Part shown: positions 1-10,793 of the stretch, one piece after another
Layout of the letters: each line of letters starts with the position of its first letter
Numbering within the stretch: position 1 is the first letter of the stretch
Assembly: GCA_019694555.1 (NCBI GenBank)
Contig: JAIBBS010000076.1
Span: 1-36,952 of the forward strand
DNA: 36,952 nt
Source of the DNA: Nannocystaceae bacterium
GTDB taxonomy: Bacteria; Myxococcota_A; Polyangia; Nannocystales; Nannocystaceae
Direction: 5' to 3'
Program-made: the position numbers and the translations under genes
The notes under the pieces: model-generated
Database searches by the model: none
The model's input: the letters and a program-made list of their open reading frames with translations, nothing else
What the model was told of the DNA's origin: nothing

Positions 1-1
1 C

Positions 2-7
2 TAGCAT
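2..7 (+). promoter_or_regulatory. Candidate -10 element of a leaderless kinase gene
   Basis: The hexamer TAGCAT ends 10 bases before the ATG at 18. No Shine-Dalgarno sequence lies in the intervening bases. If it works as a -10 box, transcription would begin within a few bases of the start codon. The same hexamer at the same distance precedes the gene starting at 22344 on the other strand. The -35 region lies outside the window. This is inference from position and base composition only. Confidence 0.35.
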
Positions 8-17
8 CGTCGCTGCG

Positions 18-2720
18 ATGAGCGAGCTGCCGCGCGAGGACGCGACGCCGGCCCGGTCCGACGCCGCATCACCGGAGCAGATCGGGCCAGGCAAGCGGCT
101 CGGTCGCCATCGCGTCACCGCGTTGCTCGGTCGCGGCGGCATGGGTGCGGTGTTCGCCGCGCACGATCCCGAGCTCGATCGCGAGGTCGCGATCAAGATC
201 GTGCGCGCCGACGCACGCGATCCGACCTGGCGCGCCCGCGTGCTGCGCGAGGCGCAATCGCTCGCGCGGCTGGCCCATCCCAACGTCGTGCCGGTCTACG
301 ACGTCGGCACCGAGTTCGACGTGCTGTGGGTCGCGATGCAGCGGGTCGAAGGGCCCACGCTCGCGCAGTGGTTGCAGGCGCGGCCGCCGTGGCGCGAGAT
401 CGTCGACGCGTTCGTGCAGGCGGGGCGCGGGCTCGCGGCGGCGCACGCATGCGGCCTGGTCCACCGCGACTTCAAGCCCGCCAACGCGATGCGCGACGCC
501 AGCGGTCGCGTGATGGTGCTCGACTTCGGCCTCGCGTGGGCGCCCGGGGTCGAGGGCGCGCGCACGCCCACGGCCGCGGTGCCGCGCGAGGGCGACGACA
601 CGCGGCCGGGGTTGCGCGGCGCGTCGGGATCCGGTCGCGACCCGCTGGCGATCACGCTGACCGCGAGCGATGCGGTGGTCGGCACGCCGGCCTACATGGC
701 GCCGGAGCAGCACGCCGGTCGCGAGGTCGACGCGCGCTCCGATCAGTACGCGCTGTGCGTGTCGCTGTACGAAGGGCTGTTCGGCGTGCGGCCGTTCGCA
801 GGCGAGCTCGACGCGGTGCTCGCGGCCAAGCGCGACGGTCCGCCATCGCCGCCCGACGCCGTCGGGCGCGAGCTGCCCGCGGCGCTGTGGCATGCGATCG
901 CGCGCGGGCTGCAACCCGATCCCGCGGCGCGGTGGCCCGACGTGCCGGCCCTGCTCGCGGTGCTCGAGCGCACGCTGCGTCCGCCACGACGCTGGCCGTG
1001 GCTGCTCGGCGGCGCGGCGGTGGCCGGCACCATCGCGGCCGGGCTGGCGTTGCCGCCGGTGTCGGCGGCGTCGAGCTGTGCGACGGCGACGGCGTTCGAT
1101 GCGGTGTGGTCGCCCGCGCGCCGCGAGGCGCTGCGCGAGGCCTTCGCCGTCAGCGAGGCCGGTCGCGACGGCTTCGCGCGTCTGCAGACCCGCATCGACG
1201 AGGCCACCGCGCGCTGGCGCGAGCAGGCCGCGCGCGGGTGCGTCGCGCTCGCGAACGGCGATGCCGGCAGCGCGATCGCAGCCACGCAGGCGTGCCTCGA
1301 TCGCGCTGCGATCGCGCTCGACGAGACCCTCGCCGTGCTCGCCACCGCGGAGCCCAACCGCATCGCCCGCGCCGCGCGGATGATCGAAGGCGTGATCGAG
1401 GGTTCGGGCTGCGACGGTGCGTCGACGCCGTCCGCAGGGATGTCGGCGCCCACGCGCCGCGACTACGAGCACGCGCGCGCGTTGGCGTCCGCGGGTGCGC
1501 TCGAGCAGGTCTCGGATTTCGCCGACGAGATGCTCGCGCGCGCGACCGCCCGCGGCGACGGCAGCGGCGAGGCCTGGGCGCTGCTGGTGCGCGGCGGCAC
1601 CGCGATGGATCGCGGTCTGCCCAGCGCGCGCGACGACCTGCAGGCCGCGCGCCTGCGCGCGACCGAGGTCGGCGACGACGTCGCCGCGACCACGGCTGCG
1701 ATCAAGCTCGTGCACCTGTGCGCCGCGGAGTACGACCCTGCATGCGCGGGGCCTTCGATCCGCGACGCCGAGGCCGGCATCGCGCGACTCGGTGACGATC
1801 CGCAGCTGCGCCGCGAGCTGCTGCTCGCCCGCGGCGACGTGGCGCTGCGCGCCGGCGACTTCGACGGTGCGCTGGCGGACTACGAGACGCTGCTGCAGTC
1901 GATCCGCGCCAGCGAGGGCGACCACGCGATGCTCGAGGTCACCGCGTTGCGGGCCATCGGCACCGTGCACGCGCAGGCCGCTCGCCACGAGCAGGCGCTG
2001 CTGCGACTCGACGAGGCCGACGCGATCATGGCGCGCGAGTTCGGCGAGCGCGACACCGGTCGCGTGGTCGGACTCGAGCTGCGCGCCGGCAGCCTGCTCG
2101 CGCTGGGTCGTGTCGACGAGGCCCGCCGCGCCTTCGACACCGCGTTGGTCGCGATGGACGCGGCCTACGGCGAGCGTCACCCGCACACGATCCGCATGCG
2201 CGGCAACCTCGTGCTGCTGCTGCAGGCCGCCGGCGAGCTCGAGGCCGCGGCGGCGTTGGGCCAGCGCGTGGTCGCGCTCAAGCGCGAGGTCTTCGGCCCC
2301 GACGACGTGCAGGTCGCGATCGCCCGCTACAACCTCGGCACGGTCTACACCGCGATGGCACGCCATCGCGAGGCCGCCGCGGAGTACGACGCATCGCTCG
2401 AGCTGTGGCAGCGCGCGATGGGGGCCGACCACGTCGATCTCGCAGGGCCGCTGGCGGGCCAGGCCAACGCTGCGCTCGCGCTCGATCGACCCGAGCACGC
2501 GCTGGCGCCGGCCCTGCGCGCGCGGGCGCTGCTCGCTCGCGTGGGTCGTGCGCCCGAGCCGACGCTGCTGTGGGATCTGGGGCGCGCGCAGTGGCACGCG
2601 GGGCTGCACGCGGCCGCGCGCGCCAACGTGCTCGCCGCGCGCGAGGCCCTGCGCGCCGCACCGTCGCCGTCTTTGCCCGACGACGCGGTGCAGCGCTGGC
2701 TCGAGACGCACGCGGGCTGA
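18..2720 (+). CDS. Serine/threonine protein kinase with C-terminal TPR domain
   Basis: A 900-residue Hanks-type kinase. The Gly-rich loop LGRGGMGAVF lies near residue 37, the ATP-binding Lys is K60, the catalytic loop is HRDFKPAN with D151 and K153, and the metal-binding DFG Asp is D169. The APE motif is at 228-230. The DFG-to-APE segment is about 60 residues, longer than usual. A single membrane helix is predicted at about 327-349, followed by TPR-like helical repeats from about 480 to the end. The kinase domain should therefore be cytoplasmic and the TPR part periplasmic, where it could bind a peptide or protein partner. The ATG at 18 is the only start giving a complete kinase N-lobe. Its substrate is unknown. 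It is a paralogue in layout of the kinase at 4537-7512. The gene converges on the lipoprotein gene at 2731 with 10 bases between the stops. Confidence 0.93.
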   Translation: MSELPREDATPARSDAASPEQIGPGKRLGRHRVTALLGRGGMGAVFAAHDPELDREVAIKIVRADARDPTWRARVLREAQSLARLAHPNVVPVYDVGTEFDVLWVAMQRVEGPTLAQWLQARPPWREIVDAFVQAGRGLAAAHACGLVHRDFKPANAMRDASGRVMVLDFGLAWAPGVEGARTPTAAVPREGDDTRPGLRGASGSGRDPLAITLTASDAVVGTPAYMAPEQHAGREVDARSDQYALCVSLYEGLFGVRPFAGELDAVLAAKRDGPPSPPDAVGRELPAALWHAIARGLQPDPAARWPDVPALLAVLERTLRPPRRWPWLLGGAAVAGTIAAGLALPPVSAASSCATATAFDAVWSPARREALREAFAVSEAGRDGFARLQTRIDEATARWREQAARGCVALANGDAGSAIAATQACLDRAAIALDETLAVLATAEPNRIARAARMIEGVIEGSGCDGASTPSAGMSAPTRRDYEHARALASAGALEQVSDFADEMLARATARGDGSGEAWALLVRGGTAMDRGLPSARDDLQAARLRATEVGDDVAATTAAIKLVHLCAAEYDPACAGPSIRDAEAGIARLGDDPQLRRELLLARGDVALRAGDFDGALADYETLLQSIRASEGDHAMLEVTALRAIGTVHAQAARHEQALLRLDEADAIMAREFGERDTGRVVGLELRAGSLLALGRVDEARRAFDTALVAMDAAYGERHPHTIRMRGNLVLLLQAAGELEAAAALGQRVVALKREVFGPDDVQVAIARYNLGTVYTAMARHREAAAEYDASLELWQRAMGADHVDLAGPLAGQANAALALDRPEHALAPALRARALLARVGRAPEPTLLWDLGRAQWHAGLHAAARANVLAAREALRAAPSPSLPDDAVQRWLETHAG

Positions 2721-2730
2721 GCGGCGGCGC

Positions 2731-3411
2731 TCAGCGCTTGATGCAGACGCCGCCCGAAGGGCGATAGCCGCTGGGGCACCCGCTGCCGTCGGGGTAGTTG
2801 TCGATGATCCCCATCACGGTGTCGTGGCGCGCCTTCTCGGCGGCGGAGGCCTCGGCGTACCAGCTGTCGATGCAGTCCTTGCCCTCGCCGGCGCAGATCT
2901 GCGCGCACGTCTGCGCGCCGATGCACGCGACCACGGAGGTGGGCACCTTGGTGAGACCGTCGAGTCCTTCGATGCACGCGTCGATGGTGTCGCGATCGGG
3001 ACAGCCGCACGCCACCTCCTTCTCGCACAGCCCGCGCACGGTGTCGGGGCGCAGCGCGTCGGCATCCTTGATCGCGTCGGCCTTCGCGGCGTCGCCATCG
3101 CCCGCGGCGACGGGCTCGCTCGGTGCCGCGGTCGGTGTCGGCGCGGCCACCGGTGGCACCGGCGTCACCGCGCTGCCGCTCGCGGCGACGACCGGCGTCG
3201 GACTCGCGGCGTTGGCTGCGGCCGCCGCCGGCGCGGCGTCGGCCTTCGCGGGGGCAGCCGTCGCTGGTGCCGCCGCGGGTGGATCGACGCACGTGCCGGC
3301 GCTGCAGATCCGGTTGCCCTTGCAGTCGCTGTCGCGCGAGCAGCCGCCGCCCCCGCGATCGCAGGCGAGCAGGAGAACAGGGGGCAGCAGGGCGAGCCAG
3401 AGGGTGCGCAT
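2731..3411 (-). CDS. Predicted lipoprotein with Cys-rich N-terminal motif, function unknown
   Basis: A 226-residue protein starting at ATG 3411. The N-terminus is a short charged segment, a hydrophobic stretch and the lipobox LLLAC (Cys17), so export and lipidation are likely. Next comes a Cys-rich segment with the motif CSRDSDCKGNRICSAGTC, a disulfide-type pattern common in exported myxobacterial proteins. A long Ala/Pro/Thr-rich linker follows, then a folded C-terminal part of about 110 residues with eight cysteines and the ending CPSGYRPSGGVCIKR. A longer open frame runs up to 3510, but its extra residues do not look like a signal peptide, so 3411 is preferred. The function is not recognised. 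Confidence 0.75.
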   Translation of the reverse strand: MRTLWLALLPPVLLLACDRGGGGCSRDSDCKGNRICSAGTCVDPPAAAPATAAPAKADAAPAAAAANAASPTPVVAASGSAVTPVPPVAAPTPTAAPSEPVAAGDGDAAKADAIKDADALRPDTVRGLCEKEVACGCPDRDTIDACIEGLDGLTKVPTSVVACIGAQTCAQICAGEGKDCIDSWYAEASAAEKARHDTVMGIIDNYPDGSGCPSGYRPSGGVCIKR

Positions 3412-3550
3412 GCAATCAGGACGCGTCGCGGTGCCCCGGTGGCGCAGGCGTGCGCCACCTCGCAGGCGTTGCTCGTCCCTCGATGCATGACGCCCGCTCG
3501 CGGTCCCCACCGGTGGCTCGCAATCGCCCGGCCGGACCCCGGCCCACCGC

Positions 3551-4459
3551 TCACCGTGCGTTGACCGCCGCGGGCTCGCTGAGGAACATGCGTACCGAGA
3601 CGTCGATATGACTGCGCACCGCTGCGAGCACGCTGTCGAGCCGCGCGCGGTCGAGCCCCAGCAGTGCCATCAGGTGCACCTGCGTCCGTGCGGTCATGTC
3701 CGCGCGCGCGCGTGCCAGCCAGCGCTTGGCCGTGGCTCGGTCGACGCCGTGGATCCGCGCGATCTCGGTGCCGCCGAGGCCGTCGAGCACGTGCAGCCGC
3801 AGCACGTTGCGCTGCCGCGGCTCGAGCTCGGAGAACGCGAGCGCGAGCGCACGGCGACAGGTCTCGCGGTGGTGGCGATCGAGGAACTCGAGCTCGGGAT
3901 CGCGATCGGCCTCGGCCTGCAGCAAGCGTTCGGGCTCGTTCGAGCGGTCCTCGCGATCGACCCGACGCTCGCTGTCGATGCGCAACCGCACCGCGGTCGC
4001 GCGCAGCCACGTGCGCAGGGCCCCGCGGCCGCCGTAGCTGGCGATGCGACCGGGCCGCTCGCCGTTGCGCGCGAACAGGTGCACGAGCAGACGCTGCTCG
4101 AGGTCGTCGGGGTCCTGCCCGGCCGCGCGAACGCCCGCGAACGCCCGCGCGAACACGTCCGCGAAGTGCTGGCGGAACGACGCCAGCGCGCCGGGCAGCT
4201 CGGCCTCGCACGCACACGCGAGGTAGGCGTCCGTGGCGAGGATGCCCGCGAGCTGCTGCGCCGGGTCCTGCTCGGGATCGACGCGCGCCGCCAGCCACTC
4301 GACGAAGCGCACGCGCGGCAGCGCGAGCTTGGGCCACGCATCCTCGCCGGCGCGGCACATTCCCTCGAGCGCGGCATCGAGCCCGTCGCGTGCCACCGCC
4401 GGCAGGCCCAAGCGTGCCGACAGCGTGGCGGACAGCGGCTCCGACGGGGACTGGGACAC
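3551..4459 (-). CDS. Sigma-70 family RNA polymerase sigma factor (ECF-like)
   Basis: A 302-residue protein if started at GTG 4459. Residues about 95-165 resemble sigma region 2, with a Tyr-Gly-Gly-Arg-Gly segment and TWLRATAVRLRID. Residues about 200-255 are a region 4 helix-turn-helix: LEPRQRNVLRLHVLDGLGG, then TEIARIHGVDRATAKRW. The first 90 residues are an extra N-terminal part unlike ordinary ECF factors of about 190 residues. The frame stays open to a GTG at 4612, but that start would overlap the divergent kinase gene by 76 bases. No start has a clear Shine-Dalgarno sequence. The divergent neighbour encodes a kinase with an anti-sigma-type zinc finger, so the pair may form a regulatory unit. 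That link is inference. Confidence 0.85.
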   Translation of the reverse strand: MSQSPSEPLSATLSARLGLPAVARDGLDAALEGMCRAGEDAWPKLALPRVRFVEWLAARVDPEQDPAQQLAGILATDAYLACACEAELPGALASFRQHFADVFARAFAGVRAAGQDPDDLEQRLLVHLFARNGERPGRIASYGGRGALRTWLRATAVRLRIDSERRVDREDRSNEPERLLQAEADRDPELEFLDRHHRETCRRALALAFSELEPRQRNVLRLHVLDGLGGTEIARIHGVDRATAKRWLARARADMTARTQVHLMALLGLDRARLDSVLAAVRSHIDVSVRMFLSEPAAVNAR

Positions 4460-4536
4460 GCGTTGCAATCGTGCGACCGTGCGGGCCTGATGCGCAACTG
4501 CGATCGCGGCCGCGAGCACGGCGGGTGCGAGTGCTC
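4460..4536. promoter_or_regulatory. Divergent intergenic region between sigma factor and kinase genes
   Basis: These 77 bases separate the chosen start codons of two divergent genes and must hold at least part of both promoters if the starts are right. I see no strong -35/-10 pair and no clear dyad. GTG codons at 4525 and 4531 are in frame with the kinase and could be its real start, which would shorten the region. Confidence 0.3.
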
Positions 4537-7512
<2,976 letters not shown>

Positions 7513-9080
7513 GCGCCGCAGGCCCACGCCCAGCGCGAGCCACCACCACGCAGGCTCGCGCGTGCGCGCGCCGTTGCAGCCGCAACCGCCGTTGCCCTCG
7601 TCCTGTGCACTGCCGCCGCTCGAGCCGCCGGTGTCGCCGCTGCCACCGGCGCTGCTCGCCGCGGTGCCGTCGCCGGGGCCGTCGCTGCCGCCGACGCTGC
7701 CACCACCGGAGTCGGCCGCAGAGTCGGAGCCGCCGTCACCGGACTCGCTGCCGCCGGTGTCGCCACCGGTGGCAGCGCAATCGTCGACGACGTCGTCGAG
7801 CGGACCGCACGGATCGTCGCCGGCGCCCGCGTACGCGCCGCGGAACGTCAGCCCGCCCTTGGCCTGGCCGTTGTAGTCGCGGTCGAACTCCGGCTCGCCC
7901 GCCATCTTGGACAGATCGAGCGCGCTGCCCTCGACTGCGCCGGGCAAGGGATAGAAGTCCATCGCGCCGAGCATCACCGCCGGCATCGCGACGTACTGAC
8001 CCGCGTCGGCCAGCGGCGCCTCGAGGTTGTCGCGGGCATCGGCGATCGGACCCGACAGCCCGGTCGCCGCGAGCAGGAGGTTGCCCACCACCGCGTCGTC
8101 CTCGCTCGCGGCCTCGGAGAATGCGATCGCGGTGCCGTCGCCGTACACGGTGTTGTTGTAGACGTAGGCCGAGCGCACCGACTTGCCCTGGTGCGGTGTC
8201 ACCACCAGCGCTGCGAAGCCGGCGTTGCTGCCGACGAAGAGGTTGTCGTGGATCGACACGCGGCCGGTGGCTTGCAGCAGCGCCTCGCGCGGGTTGTACA
8301 GCAGCAGGTTGCCGTAGATGTGATAGCGATCCTCGCTGCCGGGGCCGTTGTCGGGGAAGCCGCCGACCAGCAGGTTGGGGCGATCGCCGTCGGGGCTCTC
8401 GCGGTCGTCCTTGATGAAGATGTTGTGACGGATGATGGTCGCGTTGGGCCCCGCGGGCATGTCCGGCAGTGCGGCGTAGTCGTTCTGGTGCTTGACCTGC
8501 ATGCAGTAGCCGACCGGGTTCACGACCACGTTGCCCTCGATCGTGCCGGCGATGAACGGCGTGTCGCCCTCGGAGCCGCCGAGGTACAGGCCGGTGCCGG
8601 GCTCGATGATGCGATTGCCCCGCACGGTCCAGTTCCACACCGTGGTCTTGGTGTTCACGCCGACGATCTGCTGCTCGCCGGCGGGGAAGCCCTGCATGAT
8701 GTTGTTCTCGATCAGGATGTCGTGCGACGGCGTGTCCTTGGCGTTGACCGCGTCGACCGGCTGGCCCATCGCGTCGATGGTCAGGTTGCGCACGGCCACG
8801 AACGACGCGTCGTACAGCTGCACGGTGTTGCAGCAGCTGTCGCCCACCACCACCGCGGCGTCGCCCGACTCCGGACCGGTGATGGTGATCCACGCATCCG
8901 CGGTGCCGTGCAGTCCATCGATGGTCAGCCGCGGGTAGGTGCCGGGCGCGAGCACCAGCGTGTCGCCGGGTTGCAGCGTCGGCAGCAGCGTCTGGTAGTT
9001 GGTCGGATCGGCAGGGATCTCGGCCGCGTGTGCCACCACCGGCAGCAGCAGCGACGACAGACAGGCGAGCACTCGAATCG

Positions 9081-10442
9081 TCATGGGCCGCACTCCGCGG
9101 TGTGCTTGTAGAAGACCACGTCCTCGTCGACGCTGTTGACCAGCAGGAACGCGTTGACGCGGGGGATGTAGCGCCAGCGACCGAAGGTCCCGCCGCTGTT
9201 GGTGACCTCGGGCGGCGCGCCGTCGGCCGAACCCAGGGTCCAGGTCTTGCTCGCGAGATCGAGGCGCCACGGTGCGCCGCCGACGAATGCGACCAGGGCA
9301 TCGCCGGCGCGGTCGTAGTCGACCCCGGGCGAAGCGGCGGTGATGACTTCGCCGCCGCCGGTGACGATGTGCTGGCCGTCGTAGCCGTCGACCGCGTCGA
9401 TGTTGTCGAAGCTCGCGCCGCCCTGGGTGATCCAGTCGTCGGTCACGTGCGCGTCCGCGGCGATGTCGTAGACCAGGTAGAGCCCGCCGCCGAACGCGAA
9501 GAACAGGCCGCGCGAGGTGTCGATGGTGGCGCGCTTGTCCCCGCTGACGGCGTAGCGCGGCCAGTACGGCGGAAAGCCGTAGTCCTCGAGCTGCTCCCAG
9601 GTGTTGCTGGCGTAGTCGTAGCGCTGCAGGTTGTTGCCCAGGTGCGCGATCACGGCGCCGGAGTCCGGATCGTACGCAGTCGCGTGCGAGTAGCCGCCCG
9701 CGCCCGGCTGCGGCGTGACCATCTGGTTGGTCCAGCCCCCGTCGTGATCGAAGATCCACGTGACGTCGGTGCCGTAGCCGTCCATCCACCGCGAGCCGCC
9801 CCACACGAACAGTCGCTCGACGTCCGCGAGGTACTGCACGCCGTCGTAGCTGTGGCGCGAGGCCGGCTGTCCGTCGGGCAGCGGGTCGGCGTTCATCAGA
9901 TCCTGCGACGAGCGCTCGGTCAGACGCGACCACGCGAGCGTGCCGAGGTCGAACGCGTACAGCGTGTTGTCGGGCGAGTCGGCGTGGCCGCCCCCGAAGA
10001 TCAGCATCTGCCGGTGCACCGGATCCCACGTGCCACCGCTCCACGCCGCCACCACCGAGCTGCAGTGGTACGCGTCGAGGTCTGCGGGGCACGCCGCGCG
10101 CAGCGGCGTGTCGGTCGCGGTCCACCAGGTGTCTGCGGGCAGCTCGGCGATCGTGCGCTCGAGCTCGGTCAGCGGCGCGCCCTCACCGGCGCAGCCGCCC
10201 TCGCCGACGGGGGTGCCGGTGTCGTCGCTGCCGCCACCGCTGCTGCTGGCGGCGGTGCCGTCGTCGCTGCCGCCGGTGCTGGTGTCGGCGACGGTGCTCG
10301 ATGCGCTCGTCGAGGTCGCGCCGCCGCTCGTGCCCGCGCTGCCGCCGGTCGTGCCGCCGTCGTCGGTCGCGGGCGAGCCGTCGCCGCACGCGGCGAGCAG
10401 CGAGAGCAGGGCGAGCGTGCGACCGCCATCGCGGAGCATCAT
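9081..10442 (-). CDS. Predicted lipoprotein with galactose-oxidase/kelch-like beta-propeller
   Basis: A 453-residue protein. Two adjacent ATGs (10442 and 10439) precede a signal peptide with lipobox LLAAC at Cys19. A Thr/Ser/Gly-rich linker of about 60 residues follows. The rest has repeated beta-propeller-like blades: MLIFGGGHADSPDNTLYAFD, ERLFVWGGSRWMDG, GLFFAFGGGLYLVYD and YDGQHIVTGGG. These FGGG/WGG turns with a following Tyr- or Phe-Asp strand are typical of kelch and galactose-oxidase families. No copper ligands were identified, so an oxidase activity is not claimed. It probably acts as an outer-membrane or surface binding protein. It is coupled by a 4-base overlap to the beta-helix gene downstream, suggesting the two products act at the same place. 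Confidence 0.8.
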   Translation of the reverse strand: MMLRDGGRTLALLSLLAACGDGSPATDDGGTTGGSAGTSGGATSTSASSTVADTSTGGSDDGTAASSSGGGSDDTGTPVGEGGCAGEGAPLTELERTIAELPADTWWTATDTPLRAACPADLDAYHCSSVVAAWSGGTWDPVHRQMLIFGGGHADSPDNTLYAFDLGTLAWSRLTERSSQDLMNADPLPDGQPASRHSYDGVQYLADVERLFVWGGSRWMDGYGTDVTWIFDHDGGWTNQMVTPQPGAGGYSHATAYDPDSGAVIAHLGNNLQRYDYASNTWEQLEDYGFPPYWPRYAVSGDKRATIDTSRGLFFAFGGGLYLVYDIAADAHVTDDWITQGGASFDNIDAVDGYDGQHIVTGGGEVITAASPGVDYDRAGDALVAFVGGAPWRLDLASKTWTLGSADGAPPEVTNSGGTFGRWRYIPRVNAFLLVNSVDEDVVFYKHTAECGP

Positions 10443-10450
10443 GCCGATGA

Positions 10451-10456
10451 TCGCTA
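10451..10456 (-). promoter_or_regulatory. Candidate -10 element for the galactose-oxidase-like gene
   Basis: On the minus strand TAGCGA lies 8 bases before ATG 10442, with no Shine-Dalgarno sequence between. It fits the pattern seen before several other genes here, though it matches TAnnnT less well because its last base is A. Confidence 0.22.
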
Positions 10457-10579
10457 GCAGCTCGCGCGCGGCGGCCCAAGGGGCGCGAGCCCCCAACCGC
10501 GGGGTCGCAGGACGCGAGCGGGGTCGCGACCGCGAGCGGGATCACGTTCGCGGCAGCGTCGTCGCGCGACTCAGTCTTT

Positions 10580-10692
10580 GGAGAGGAAGCTCCGCTTCCT
10601 CTCCCCGTGCCCGGCCAAGCCGGTCACGGGACCCCTCTCTTTCCAGTCGCTTCGCGACGAGAGCCCGTCAGCATTCGCTGTCGGGCTCTCAG
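10580..10692. repeat. Structured intergenic repeat, copy 1 (four hairpins)
   Basis: This unit can fold into four successive hairpins. The first is a perfect 11-bp stem with a 3-base loop (10580-10604). The second is an 11-bp stem with one mismatch and loop CAA (10605-10629). The third is a 5-bp stem GTCGC/GCGAC with loop TTC (10646-10658). The fourth is a 14-bp stem with one mismatch and a 4-base loop (10659-10690). The unit recurs 118 bases further on in diverged form. There is no T-run at either end, so it is not a standard intrinsic terminator. Confidence 0.85.
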
Positions 10693-10697
10693 CCCAT

Positions 10698-10793
10698 GGA
10701 GAGCAAGCTCGGCTTCCTCTCCCCGTGCGCGGCCAAGCCGGTTGTCGCTTCGCGACGAGAGACCGTCAGCGTTCGCGGTCGGTCTGCTCTCAG
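10698..10793. repeat. Structured intergenic repeat, copy 2 (diverged)
   Basis: Second copy of the 10580-10692 unit, lacking about 17 bases between the second and third hairpins. The third hairpin is identical. The first has one mismatch (10698-10722). In the fourth, GAGCCCG/CGGGCTC of copy 1 becomes AGACCG/CGGTCT, a compensatory C-G to A-T change that keeps the pairing. The copy ends inside the stop codon of the minus-strand von Willebrand gene. Confidence 0.85.

Larger units (their letters stand above)
10443..10789. other. 347-base gene-free region dominated by a tandem hairpin repeat
   Basis: No plausible gene lies here. Bases 10580-10793 hold two related repeat units, described separately. 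Bases 10443-10579 separate the repeats from the start of the minus-strand galactose-oxidase-like gene and contain the candidate -10 element at 10451-10456. Confidence 0.7.

Noticed and set aside
69..2711. Long open frame on the minus strand opposite the first kinase gene
   Set aside because: The plus-strand frame has all the kinase motifs, while the opposite frame is Arg/Ala-rich without any domain. High GC makes long antisense open frames common here.
10580..10793. Possible CRISPR array or intrinsic terminator
   Set aside because: There are only two units, they are diverged, no spacer pattern is seen, and no T-run follows any hairpin.
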